Shown: piece by piece, positions 43,501 to 51,117 of the stretch
How the letters are laid out: every line of letters starts with the position of its first letter
How positions within the stretch are numbered: position 1 is the first letter of the stretch
Translations under genes and position numbers: made by a program
NCBI RefSeq assembly: GCF_002156875.1
Contig: NZ_NCSY01000004.1
Span: 124,001 to 188,000 of the forward strand
DNA from: Bacillus sp. EAC
GTDB lineage: Bacteria; Bacillota; Bacilli; Bacillales; Bacillaceae_G
Reading direction: 5' to 3'
Length of the DNA: 64,000 bases
The notes under the pieces: generated by a model
The model's database searches: none
The model's input: the letters and a program-made list of their open reading frames with translations, nothing else
What the model was told of the DNA's origin: nothing

Positions 43501-45581
43501 TTTTTGTATTAGGGAATGGTAGTGACTCATTTGAACGAGCAGAGGATGATCCAAATTATAGTTATTCGATTGGTAAAGCAAGATTAAAATTAGCTTCAAT
43601 CATTCAAATGGGGTATGCAGGGGCTCCTACTATTTATTATGGTGATGAGGCAGGGCTATCAGGTTCAAAAGATCCTGATGATCGCCGCACATATCCATGG
43701 GGAAAAGAAGATAAAGATTTAGTGAAGCACTATCAAAAAATAGGTAAAATTCGTCAAGATTATCAAAATTTATTCTCAAAAGGTACGCTAGATAACGTAT
43801 ATGGAAAAGATGATGTGTACGGTTTCGTTCGTACGAATGAAGATAGAGCGGCTTTAATTATCATTAATCGTTCAAACGAAGAAAAAACGGTTGAGATTGA
43901 TATAAATGGATTAATTCCAAATGGAGCTACTCTTGTTGATCAGTTGGATTCTAAATACTCTGCGAAAGTATCTAATGGAAAAATAACTGTTTCAATACCA
44001 CCATTATCAGGCAGAATGGCAATTTCAAATAAATTAGAGAAGCAGTGGGTTTCTTTAAGTAATTTGAAGGTTCAAGAAGGCTCCCAATCTGCAGTTCTAA
44101 ATTGGAAAGGGAATGCGAAAAAATATATTGTTTATCAATCTAAGTTAAATGGAGCTTTATTCCACAAGGTTGGAGAAGCTAAAACGAATAGCTTTACTGC
44201 CACTAACTTAACAAATGGTCAAAATTATTACTTTAAAGTAGTCGCAGTAGATGATTTAGGAAATGAACTAGGAAGTGTTAGCACGAATGTTACAACAGTT
44301 CCACATTATTCACTAGACCAAGCGGTTTTAACGTATAAGGAAGTTGTTAAACAAGGAGAATTAGATCTAGCAAGTAATCACAATGTGTCAGCAGCAATAT
44401 TAATTCCAGGTATCACAATCAATCAAGCTGAAGGAGTTTCTGCTCGATTAGCAGTGAAATTAGATGGAGTGACCCAATATTATCCAGCTCAATTTGTAGA
44501 AGCGAAGGATGGCGTAAATACTTTTACATCAGTCTTTAAATCATTGAGGGCAGGTAGTTATTCGTATTATATGCAATTTAGTTCAGATGGTGGAAGAAGC
44601 TGGATAAATGCAGAAAATCAAAATATTACCTTAACTGAGGGCATATCCGCGTTACCTGCGGATTCAGTTAAATTAGAACAGCCTATTCAAGAATCAGGGC
44701 AAGTTAATTTGAAATGGGTAATAGCTAATCCTAGTACAGTTGATGCACCATATTTAATCGCACTAGAGAAAAATGGTGTCATTGTTGATACTGTCAGTGC
44801 TTCAACGTCCACATATAAAGATTTTGATGTTGAAAATGGAAAATCGTATACCTATAAACTATATGTGTATAACCAAAAAGGAAAATATGTAACCTCTAAT
44901 GCTGTCATTGGTAAACCAGAAATAGTGATGGTTCAAGTGACATTTAAAGTACATGGTCCGGAAGGCACAAATTTAAATGATAAGATCACAATTCCAAATA
45001 GTATGAATGGGTGGGACACAAATGCTTGGGAAATGTCCCATAATGGTGCGGTAACTGCCGATTGGGAATACACTGTTGAAGTTCAAGAAGGGACAGATAT
45101 TACTTATAAATATGTCAGGGGTGGTACATGGGATCAGGAAGGATTACCAGATCACACACCAAATATTACCACTGATGATGATATTAGTTTATATGGTTAT
45201 GGTGCAATTGGTACTGACATGAAAATCACAGTTCATAATGATGGCGGAAATAAAATGATTATTAACGATAACCTCTTCCGTTGGATTGATCGGCCGGTTG
45301 TTATCACTTCACCATTATCACTTACAAGTGAAACCACAAATTCATCAATCGATTTCAAAGGCATTGCAATTAAAGATGGTATTTTAAAAATTAATAATCA
45401 GGTCGTAACGATAAATGCAGATCAAACCTTTTCAAAGAACGTTCCATTAATTGTTGGTCTAAACACGATTACTGTATCAATTGAGCCATCAGAACAAGCT
45501 AAAAATAATGTGTTCAAGAATGATGGAGACGCTATTAAAAAAGCTACAAAGACATATACTTATACAATTACTAGGAAATAA
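40506..45581 (+). CDS. Secreted multidomain amylopullulanase (GH13)
   Basis: A 1691-residue exported enzyme. Signal peptide 1-31 (ends near GVKA). Four X25-type starch-binding modules follow (about 34-130, 140-238, 247-338, 344-438), alternating in pairs. Then a GH13 N-domain and a barrel with DGVFNH (715-720), nucleophile D860 in GWRLDVANEV, acid E929 in LGEIWDDA and D994 in SHDTARS. A charged insert of about 45 residues (880-924, mostly D/E/K) splits regions II and III. Fibronectin III-like (about 1180), CBM-like (about 1474-1570) and a C-terminal beta domain complete it. It should cut alpha-1,4 and/or alpha-1,6 bonds of starch outside the cell. It starts with TTG at 40506 behind GGAGGG. 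Confidence 0.92.
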   Translation: MRRRHISIGLVFMLIAQLVSYFVVPTHGVKAEIKTVTLVGSLQSELGSSSDWDPSDSKTVMTNQGNGLYTFNGLIPAGTYEYKIAIDGTWDESYGKNGSRGGENIVLELSKETNVSFYFNANTHKIADSTNYTPIASEKIPRIVGNIQPSINQGGEWSPSESKAFLMDDDFDNVYTYITQVPAGNYEYKIILGDNWSSAEAFPGSNATLNVVSKQYYLFSYNASTNEVNAIVTTAPPTSSRIITLVGNFQKQLGNSSDWDPAGVTTMNQIADGLYAFTGKLLAGDYEYKVTINQTWDESYGTDGNNISLHLEHDTDVTFFYHDGTHKLTDSTKYNALPIEKTPRLVGDLQIPIGETENWSPSNSKLYLSDNNFDGIYEFTTNVPKGKYEFKIALGSNWDEAYPSSNTSLNVIDDSKITFFYNSLTKSVYSDYNPNGHDGLINKEMIYHDTWKAEYRQPFGAVSAGTPVTLRLSAKMGDLTRASAFVKNNLTSKTTIYKMNKVGTDELAGKQVEYWEVTFIPDSVGVYGYKFLVADGSSSAEYGESGSEGKDGIAVDKNAELFQLSVYDPAYKTPDWMKKAVVYQIFPDRFNNGNKKNDYAKKNARGPQLIEHQTDWNTLPDNPRIKDKNPTGYTGDGQYSNDFFGGDIVGIEQKLDYLQSLGVNTLYLNPIAMAPSNHKYDATDYKQIDPMFGSPNEFKSFVKSLEKRKMHLILDGVFNHSSDDSIYFDRYSKYKTVGAYEYWATIYDLMNAKGITQSEAEKQAIAKFKKEGQEFSPYGFQNWFTIENKKVVDPENKQEHYAYEGWWGYESLPVFKSINGTKVNHSSELNNEAFANYIFYDKNSVAKTWLNNGSTGWRLDVANEVDPEFWREFRKELKSFKGNDSSLSDDDHNKEKKMDDRDKGKKEDEDREEHPKTLEKDDEPLILGEIWDDASKYLLGDQFDSVMNYRFQRSIIDFLKNGKADQTVQSLTAIQEDYPKEAQYALMNLLGSHDTARSIFVLGNGSDSFERAEDDPNYSYSIGKARLKLASIIQMGYAGAPTIYYGDEAGLSGSKDPDDRRTYPWGKEDKDLVKHYQKIGKIRQDYQNLFSKGTLDNVYGKDDVYGFVRTNEDRAALIIINRSNEEKTVEIDINGLIPNGATLVDQLDSKYSAKVSNGKITVSIPPLSGRMAISNKLEKQWVSLSNLKVQEGSQSAVLNWKGNAKKYIVYQSKLNGALFHKVGEAKTNSFTATNLTNGQNYYFKVVAVDDLGNELGSVSTNVTTVPHYSLDQAVLTYKEVVKQGELDLASNHNVSAAILIPGITINQAEGVSARLAVKLDGVTQYYPAQFVEAKDGVNTFTSVFKSLRAGSYSYYMQFSSDGGRSWINAENQNITLTEGISALPADSVKLEQPIQESGQVNLKWVIANPSTVDAPYLIALEKNGVIVDTVSASTSTYKDFDVENGKSYTYKLYVYNQKGKYVTSNAVIGKPEIVMVQVTFKVHGPEGTNLNDKITIPNSMNGWDTNAWEMSHNGAVTADWEYTVEVQEGTDITYKYVRGGTWDQEGLPDHTPNITTDDDISLYGYGAIGTDMKITVHNDGGNKMIINDNLFRWIDRPVVITSPLSLTSETTNSSIDFKGIAIKDGILKINNQVVTINADQTFSKNVPLIVGLNTITVSIEPSEQAKNNVFKNDGDAIKKATKTYTYTITRK

Positions 45582-45625
45582 TAGTTTTAGCGTTTTAGGA
45601 AATTAAATCTGAATTGTCAAAGGAG

Positions 45626-45655
45626 AAGCTGAAGATTAGTCTTCAGCTTTTTTAT
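45626..45655 (+). terminator. Intrinsic terminator after the amylopullulanase
   Basis: AAGCTGAAGA / TCTTCAGCTT stem followed by TTTTATT. Confidence 0.85.
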
Positions 45656-45661
45656 TATTAT

Positions 45662-45754
45662 ATAGTATTGCATTTATTCTTTTGGTTAAGAGGTTTGCAT
45701 TTGGAGACAGCAATTGAAGGGAAAACATTGTACTTTAGGTATGATGGAGAATAG
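45662..45754 (+). pseudogene. Decayed C-terminal fragment of spoVR
   Basis: The frame ending in TAG at 45754 reads WLRGLHLETAIEGKTLYFR then YDGE, matching the spoVR C-terminus [19 protein letters not shown] then YDGK; the upstream codons VLHLFF match YIHQLW weakly. Nucleotide identity is high (CATTTGGAGACA..ATTGAAGGGAA). Even the terminator after it (AACCCACCATGTAAGGTGGGTT) resembles that of spoVR. The rest of the gene is absent. Confidence 0.75.
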
Positions 45755-45768
45755 AAATTGGATCAAAA

Positions 45769-45798
45769 TAAAAACCCACCATGTAAGGTGGGTTTTTA
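45769..45798 (+). terminator. Intrinsic terminator after the spoVR fragment
   Basis: AAAACCCACC / GGTGGGTTTT stem around ATGTAA, followed by TATTTT. Confidence 0.8.
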
Positions 45799-45804
45799 TT
45801 TTAA

Positions 45805-46035
45805 GATCTTTTCTAAAAGATTGTTATATTTAAAAGGGTTTTTAAAGCAAACTGTAAATAAAGAAGATGATTGGAATGGAAGGTGCGAGACTCCTGTGGG
45901 AGTAGCGGGACAGATGAGACCCCGCAGGCAAGCCGAGGAGGCTCATCGCCCGCCCCACGGAAAGCGAGCATCCTGGAATGGAAATCTACATTATTCCATG
46001 TTTAATAGCAACAAAGTTTACGAAAACAACCTTAT
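45805..46035 (+). repeat. Dispersed intergenic repeat, copy 6 (best full-length copy)
   Basis: Left flank TTTTCTAAAAGATTGTTAT and CAAACTGTAAATAAAGAAG; core GGAATGGAAGGTGCGAGAC, CTCCTGTGGGAGTAGCGGG, GAGACCCCGCAGGC, GAGGAGGCTCATCGCCC, GCCCCACGGAAAGCGAGC, CATCCTGGAATGG; right flank TAGCAACAAAGTTTACGAAA. The core has several internal complementary segments, so an RNA fold is likely. A 94-codon open frame across it (45758-46042) is incidental. Confidence 0.88.
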
Positions 46036-46137
46036 TTTATAAATTCTAATTTAATTATAATCATAAATAAAAATCTTAAAGTATCTGGAAACTTTTTTAT
46101 TAAAATGGAAGGTAATCAAATAATGACTACTTTTTTA

Positions 46138-46452
46138 TTATTCAATTACCACCCAATCTTGAGACCATTTCATTAATTCTTTAATAACAGGTTCTAGTGC
46201 GACTCCTTTTTCTGTCAACGAGTATTCGATACGTACTGGAGTTTCTGGATAAACGTCTCGCTTAACAATCCCAGCTTGCTCTAAATCCTTTAATCTTTCT
46301 GAAAGTACGCGCCCACTTATTGGTAAAGTTGATTCAATCGTACAAAAGCGTTGAGAACCTGAAAGAAGTTGAAAAATAATGAGAACTGCCCAACGTTTAC
46401 TAATTAACTCAACGCTTTTTTCAAACCGGGGGCACAATAAAGAAAAATTCAT
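46138..46452 (-). CDS. HxlR-family transcriptional regulator
   Basis: A 104-residue winged-helix protein of the HxlR family: CPRFEKSVELISKRWAVLIIFQLLSG with the N-terminal cysteine used for redox or electrophile sensing in relatives such as YodB, then RFCTIESTLPISGRVLSERLKDLE as recognition helix and YSLTEKG wing. The ATG at 46452 follows GAGGTGG by 6 bases; earlier in-frame starts lie inside the ribosome site. It is divergent from an FAD monooxygenase gene and probably regulates it. Confidence 0.9.
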   Translation of the reverse strand: MNFSLLCPRFEKSVELISKRWAVLIIFQLLSGSQRFCTIESTLPISGRVLSERLKDLEQAGIVKRDVYPETPVRIEYSLTEKGVALEPVIKELMKWSQDWVVIE

Positions 46453-46557
46453 GAACATCCACCTCACCTATATCCATATTATATCGAAAAAAATAGTAAT
46501 AACAAGTTTACTTTATATAATTTTATTACTTGACGTAATTTAATTACTAAATTACAC

Positions 46558-46590
46558 TTACTTACATTAAGTAACTAAATTGATTATAAT
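46558..46590 (+). promoter_or_regulatory. Promoter and palindrome of the FAD monooxygenase gene
   Basis: A perfect inverted repeat TTACTTA-CAT-TAAGTAA (46558-46574) covers a TTACAT -35; TATAAT at 46585-46590 is the -10 with 17-base spacing. It is a likely binding site for the divergent HxlR regulator. Confidence 0.5.
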
Positions 46591-46629
46591 ACAAGTAACA
46601 GAATCTGTATAATAAATAGGTGGCAGAGC

Positions 46630-47721
46630 ATGGATATTAAGACAGAAGTTTGTATAGTTGGTGCTGGACCTGGAGGTGCCTTTTTAGCTTATTTATTTGC
46701 AAAGAATGGCATTTCGACTATTCTTGTAGAGCGACATGGTGGCATCGATAAAGAATTTAGAGGTGAGCATTTAAATTCAGAAGGAGAGCTAATATTAAAG
46801 AGGCATAACCTTTTTGAGAAAGTGAAAGAATATGGGTTGCTAATGATGGACCGTGTTGAATATTGGGATCAAAGTAAAGTGATTAAGACTATTTTTCCAC
46901 AGGATGAAGAAGAGCACGTTGGAATTCATGTTCCTCAAAATCATTTGCTTAATGTGTTTCTAAATGAGGCTAAAAAGTTTGATAGCTTTCAACTTTTAAT
47001 GAATACAAGAGTAACTGAATTGATTCAAGATCAAGAAGGTAGATACGTTGGTGTAAAAGCGACAAGGAATGAATCAGACATAACAATTCAAAGTTCTATT
47101 ATTGTAGGAGCTGATGGGCGTTACTCTACAATTCGAAAACTTGCTAATATACCTACTACAATAATAAAACATGGATATGATTTACTTTGGGCTAAAATAC
47201 CGAGACCTATTAGTTGGGATCCAACGATTAGACTTACCATGATAAACAAGCATCAACTTGCATTATTTACGCAGGCAGGAGGATACATTCAGATTGGATG
47301 GAATATAGATGAAGGTTCTTTTTCGAAATTAAAAAATCAATCATTTGAACCTTTTGTTAACGATTTAATTAAAGCTTTTCCTGAATTGACTGAAGCAGTT
47401 CATCAATCCATTCAATCATGGAATGATTTTGTACTCTTAAATGTTCAGAGTAGTCGTAGTACCACATGGGTGAAGGATGGTTTAGTTATTATGGGTGATG
47501 CAGCACATACAATGAGTCCAACAGCAGCTCTTGGTGTCAATTGTGCATTGAAGGATGCAGATTTATTAGTAGATATCATTCGAGAATCTCTTAATAAACA
47601 GGATACTAGTGCAAAAATGTTGAGTAAATTTGAATATAATAGAAGAAAAGAAATTGAAATTTTACAGGAAAAACAGCTTTTCCAAGAGATTACTTTCAAA
47701 AATAATTTTGATGCTTCTTAA
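46630..47721 (+). CDS. FAD-dependent monooxygenase (PHBH-type fold)
   Basis: A 363-residue flavoprotein of the p-hydroxybenzoate hydroxylase group: FAD-binding VCIVGAGPGGAFLAYLFA at 7-24, ribose-binding Glu in LVERH, the DG motif GADGRYSTIR and the GD motif GLVIMGDAAHTMSPTAALG with NCALKDA. Such enzymes hydroxylate aromatic or polyketide-like substrates using NAD(P)H and O2. It is slightly shorter than PHBH itself. It is divergent from hxlR with a palindrome between, which suggests induction by its substrate. The ribosome site is AATAGGTGGC. Confidence 0.88.
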   Translation: MDIKTEVCIVGAGPGGAFLAYLFAKNGISTILVERHGGIDKEFRGEHLNSEGELILKRHNLFEKVKEYGLLMMDRVEYWDQSKVIKTIFPQDEEEHVGIHVPQNHLLNVFLNEAKKFDSFQLLMNTRVTELIQDQEGRYVGVKATRNESDITIQSSIIVGADGRYSTIRKLANIPTTIIKHGYDLLWAKIPRPISWDPTIRLTMINKHQLALFTQAGGYIQIGWNIDEGSFSKLKNQSFEPFVNDLIKAFPELTEAVHQSIQSWNDFVLLNVQSSRSTTWVKDGLVIMGDAAHTMSPTAALGVNCALKDADLLVDIIRESLNKQDTSAKMLSKFEYNRRKEIEILQEKQLFQEITFKNNFDAS

Positions 47722-47734
47722 CTATAGGCTAAAG

Positions 47735-47925
47735 ATTGTTATTTTTTGCAAAGATCTTGTTAAAACAAATTGTTGATAAGAAAATAATTGGAGCGGAAGG
47801 GGCGAGATTCCTGCTGAAATTCGAGTAGAGTACAGTGAATACCGACCGAGAAGGCTTGAGAACTCAGCCTCGGAAATGGAACGGCTTCTTGAAGAAATAG
47901 CTATTGTTTAACAGAGTCATTAAGA
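47735..47925 (+). repeat. Dispersed intergenic repeat, copy 7 (strongly diverged)
   Basis: It keeps the frame of the element: AAAGATTGTTATTTT flank, GGAGCGGAAGGGGCGAGATTCCTG, GAAGGCTTGAGAACTCAGCCTCGGAAATGGAACGGC and the TTTAACAGAGTC end. The middle (CTGAAATTCGAGTAGAGTACAG) differs. It lies between the monooxygenase and the cyclohydrolase gene. Confidence 0.6.
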
Positions 47926-47990
47926 GAAAAATATGTTGTTTATAACATTTACTATAATCAAAGTATTGAATATTCAGGAGGAAGTTTCAC

Positions 47991-48752
47991 ATGATTAATG
48001 AAAAAGTTGTATCTATCTTAAAAGAGAAAATAAATGTAATAAAAAATAATGATAAATCTATTTATTTAGTTGGACCAATTAAATTACCTGTTAATTTAGA
48101 TGGAGAAACAACAATATTTCAATGGTATTGTTGGTTGCGCTGTGAAGATATAGAAGGTGATTTTTGTACTGATGGATCGTATAACACTGAAAAAATAATC
48201 TCTAAATTAGCTTCTTCAAATTTAGCTGAAATGCAACAATCAAGTGTATTAGTATACGGAGATTTTGAAAATTCAGTTGAAGCACTCATTCGTATGCATA
48301 GTATTTGTCATACTGGTGACATCTTTGGTAGTAAACGTTGCGATTGTGGATTCCAATTGAAAGAAGCAATGAAAATGATTTCTTCAAATGGATCAGGTGC
48401 TTTATTTTATTTAGCCAATCATGAAGGAAGAGGAATTGGATTATTTAGTAAAGCAATGGCTTACGTTCTTCAAGAAGAAGGTTTTGATACGGTAGAAGCT
48501 AATGTGGAACTTGGATTTGTAGATGATGCTAGAAATTATGAGGACGCTATTCGTGTACTTAAAACGCTTCGCTCAAAACCAGTTACGCTAATTACTAACA
48601 ACCCAAGAAAATTGGATGCTCTTCAGACTTCAGGTGCAAACGTGTCTAGTAGGGTGCAATTATGGGGAGATAAATCAAAATATAATGAAAAGTATTTAGA
48701 AACGAAAGTTGTTCGTTCAGGTCATTTCAAAGGAGGACCTGCGAATGAGTAA
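47991..48752 (+). CDS. ribA: GTP cyclohydrolase II, stand-alone
   Basis: A 253-residue GTP cyclohydrolase II. The zinc ligands C106, C117 and C119 form the family pattern C-x10-C-x-C in SICHTGDIFGSKRCDCGFQL; HEGRGIGL holds the GTP-binding and catalytic residues. It makes 2,5-diamino-6-ribosylamino-4(3H)-pyrimidinone 5'-phosphate. Unlike the bifunctional Bacillus RibA there is no DHBP synthase domain; the N-terminal about 55 residues are an extra segment. Its stop overlaps the ribD start by 8 bases. No riboflavin-synthase or lumazine-synthase gene follows, and no FMN riboswitch was seen upstream. Confidence 0.92.
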   Translation: MINEKVVSILKEKINVIKNNDKSIYLVGPIKLPVNLDGETTIFQWYCWLRCEDIEGDFCTDGSYNTEKIISKLASSNLAEMQQSSVLVYGDFENSVEALIRMHSICHTGDIFGSKRCDCGFQLKEAMKMISSNGSGALFYLANHEGRGIGLFSKAMAYVLQEEGFDTVEANVELGFVDDARNYEDAIRVLKTLRSKPVTLITNNPRKLDALQTSGANVSSRVQLWGDKSKYNEKYLETKVVRSGHFKGGPANE

Positions 48753-49842
48753 CCACGAGTTTTATATGAACTTAGCGTTACAAAATGCCTCATCGATGAA
48801 AGGGCAAACTGACCCGAACCCATTAGTAGGATCAGTTATTGTAAATGATAATAGAATTGTCGGAATGGGTGCACATTTAAAAGCAGGGGAGCCGCACGCT
48901 GAAATCCATGCACTTAGAATGGCGGGAGACAAAGCAAAAGGTGGAACGATTTATGTGACACTTGAACCTTGTTCTCATCATGGAAGAACTGGTCCGTGTG
49001 CAGAAGCTATTGTTCGAGCAGGTTTAAAAAAAGTTGTTGTTGCTACACTTGATCCGAATCCTCTTGTAGCTGGAAGAGGAATCAAAATTCTTGAGGATGC
49101 AGGGATTGAAGTAATTGTCGGAGTTTGTGAAGAACAATCTATTAAAATGAACGAAGTGTTTAATAAATATATCGTAAAAAATATCCCCTTTGTCATTATG
49201 AAATCTGCAGCTACTCTCGATGGAAAGATTGCAACTCATTCATCAGATAGTAAATGGATTACATCTGAAGAAGCCAGAAATGATGTTCATCAATTGAGAA
49301 ATGAAGTTGGTGCTATTTTAGTTGGAGTGAATACAGTTGTAAAAGACAATCCTGAATTAACGACTAGAATATTAAATGGAAGAAATCCAGTACGAGTAAT
49401 ATTGGACTCGACTTTAAAAATTCCTTTAGAGTCAAAAGTCGTTATGGATCATCAAGCTGAGACATGGGTGTTTACAAGTCAGCAACATTCGGATCAGAAA
49501 AAGACAGAATTAGAAGACTTAGGTGTAAAAGTATTTGTTACAAATGATTCAAATAGAGTTGATTTAGTGGAGACATTAAAAATTCTTGGAGAACATTCTA
49601 TTTCTTCATTGTTAATTGAAGGTGGAGGAGAAGTGAATGGATCTTTTATGAATCAAAAATTAGTCGATAAGTTGATTTTGTATTTAGCTCCAAAATTAAT
49701 TGGTGGAAAACATGCACCTACATTTTTAGAGGGTGCAGGTATTGATAAAATGGGACAAGCGATTGAATTTTCATCTATTGAATTTTCAAAAATTGGACCA
49801 GATTATAAATTTATAGGATATCCTAAATATTCCCAAAGCTAA
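48745..49842 (+). CDS. ribD: RibD: pyrimidine deaminase / reductase
   Basis: A 365-residue bifunctional RibD. N-terminal deaminase with zinc motif HAEIHAL (H51, E53) and PCSHHGRTGPC (C76, C85); C-terminal reductase from about 150 (MKSAATLDGKIATHSSDSKWIT, LLIEGGGEVNGSF). It converts the cyclohydrolase product to 5-amino-6-ribitylaminouracil phosphate. Start ATG 48745 follows AGGAGGACCTGCGA inside the end of the cyclohydrolase gene, so the two are translationally coupled. A HAD phosphatase gene follows 25 bases later. Confidence 0.94.
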   Translation: MSNHEFYMNLALQNASSMKGQTDPNPLVGSVIVNDNRIVGMGAHLKAGEPHAEIHALRMAGDKAKGGTIYVTLEPCSHHGRTGPCAEAIVRAGLKKVVVATLDPNPLVAGRGIKILEDAGIEVIVGVCEEQSIKMNEVFNKYIVKNIPFVIMKSAATLDGKIATHSSDSKWITSEEARNDVHQLRNEVGAILVGVNTVVKDNPELTTRILNGRNPVRVILDSTLKIPLESKVVMDHQAETWVFTSQQHSDQKKTELEDLGVKVFVTNDSNRVDLVETLKILGEHSISSLLIEGGGEVNGSFMNQKLVDKLILYLAPKLIGGKHAPTFLEGAGIDKMGQAIEFSSIEFSKIGPDYKFIGYPKYSQS

Positions 49843-49867
49843 ATCATCAAGAGGAAGGACAAAAAAA

Positions 49868-50437
49868 ATGAAATTTGGTTTTGATATTGACGATACGTTA
49901 ATTGATTTAAGGCAACACGCTTTTCATATTTATAATAAAAAATTAAACAAAAATGTACCACTCGAAGTTTTCAATGAATTAAAAACAGTAGAAATACATG
50001 AAGCATTTGAATTAACAGCAGAAGAAGGAAGTCAAATGTGGAAAAGTAATTTAGAAGAAACGTATTTTACAACATGTCCGCCATTTCCTTATGCAGTAGA
50101 GACATTAAAGGAGTTAGTAAGTCAGGGACATGAAGTATATTATGTAACAGCAAGAAATAAAGAATATGGTGAGCGAACAAAAGAATGGTTAATTAAAAAT
50201 GGGTTTCCTGTTCATGAAGATCGATTTTATTGTGGAATGAAAGATTCTGAGAAAGTTCATATTATTAAAGAGCTAGGTTTAGATTTTTATTTTGATGATA
50301 AGCCAGAAATAATTAATACATTGTCCGAATTATCTTTGAAGACATATGTAAAGGATACTTCATATAACAGAAATCTTGACATTCCTAGAATCACTTGTTG
50401 GTCTGAATTAAAAGAAATTATTAGTAATCATCAATAA
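49868..50437 (+). CDS. HAD-superfamily 5'-nucleotidase-like phosphatase
   Basis: A 189-residue HAD hydrolase: nucleophile motif FDIDDTLID (D6, D8), motif II near VYYVTARN (Thr), lysine in the CGMKDSEKVH region and motif IV FYFDDKPE. It belongs with the NT5C/YqbT-like small nucleotidases. Its position directly behind ribA-ribD makes it a candidate for the otherwise missing step, dephosphorylation of 5-amino-6-ribitylamino-uracil phosphate, a job done by HAD enzymes in other bacteria. That role is inference from context. A terminator follows. Confidence 0.85.
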   Translation: MKFGFDIDDTLIDLRQHAFHIYNKKLNKNVPLEVFNELKTVEIHEAFELTAEEGSQMWKSNLEETYFTTCPPFPYAVETLKELVSQGHEVYYVTARNKEYGERTKEWLIKNGFPVHEDRFYCGMKDSEKVHIIKELGLDFYFDDKPEIINTLSELSLKTYVKDTSYNRNLDIPRITCWSELKEIISNHQ

Positions 50438-50470
50438 AACAAACACATCTATTAGAATAACTAGAAACTG

Positions 50471-50502
50471 AAAACCACCTTTTTTATCAGGTGGTTTTTT
50501 TA
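50471..50502 (+). terminator. Intrinsic terminator after the HAD gene
   Basis: AAAACCACCT / AGGTGGTTTT with loop TTTTTATC and trailing T run. Confidence 0.85.
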
Positions 50503-50579
50503 CTAGAAGATTAAGATATGATAGACATAAAAAGAACAATTCTTCATATATTTACTTGATAATGGAGGTGCTTGTTTAT

Positions 50580-50876
50580 ATGTTCATTCAGGAATTGGAT
50601 TTTCAAAATATTGTCATTACCGAACATGTTGATTATAAAGGCTATAAAATTAGTTTTTTACTAAATAATCAACGGTATTTACTTTTAGTAGGGAAAACTA
50701 AAATACTATTCCCATTGTCTATAATCCATGTATTTAATGAGAAAGAAAGATGCCAATTTTGTAATAAACTAGTTTTTAAATCATCTATTAGCCAACAAGT
50801 TTGTTTACCATTACTGGGAATAAAAAAAGAATTATTAGCCTATTTTCAGAAATACCACTCTGAACTCCTGACCTAA
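50580..50876 (+). CDS. Uncharacterised small protein (98 aa) with CxxC
   Basis: A 98-residue protein starting MFIQELDFQNIVITEHVDYK at the ATG at 50580, 9 bases after GGAGGTG. It contains one CxxC pair (RCQFCNKLVF) and no membrane segment. I recognise no family. It is followed by a palindromic terminator (CAAACCACC..GGTGGTTTG, about 50906-50931). Confidence 0.6.
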   Translation: MFIQELDFQNIVITEHVDYKGYKISFLLNNQRYLLLVGKTKILFPLSIIHVFNEKERCQFCNKLVFKSSISQQVCLPLLGIKKELLAYFQKYHSELLT

Positions 50877-50903
50877 AATTTAAGTAACTACATATTCGTT
50901 GCT

Positions 50904-50940
50904 ACAAACCACCTTAACATAGGTGGTTTGTTTGATTCTT
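50904..50940 (+). terminator. Intrinsic terminator
   Basis: CAAACCACCTTA / TAGGTGGTTTG hairpin followed by TTTGATTCTT. The following 180 bases before the NUDIX gene hold nothing else recognisable. Confidence 0.65.
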
Positions 50941-51117
50941 GGAAGAAAAAGGACAATTACCTTCAATAATAGAATAATTAAAAAGGCGATAGAAACGAAA
51001 ATAAAACTAATATAGAAAAACAATTTTAGAAAATAAAGTAGAGAATTAAGTTCGCCTTTTGACCAATTAGAAAAATTATCTTTAAATCTATTAATAATAT
51101 AAATGAGGGTATAAAGC

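Noticed and set aside
45758-46042. 94-codon plus-strand open frame
   Set aside because: It runs through the dispersed repeat copy 6 and a terminator; the protein-like stretch is the GC-rich repeat itself, and other copies do not keep the frame.
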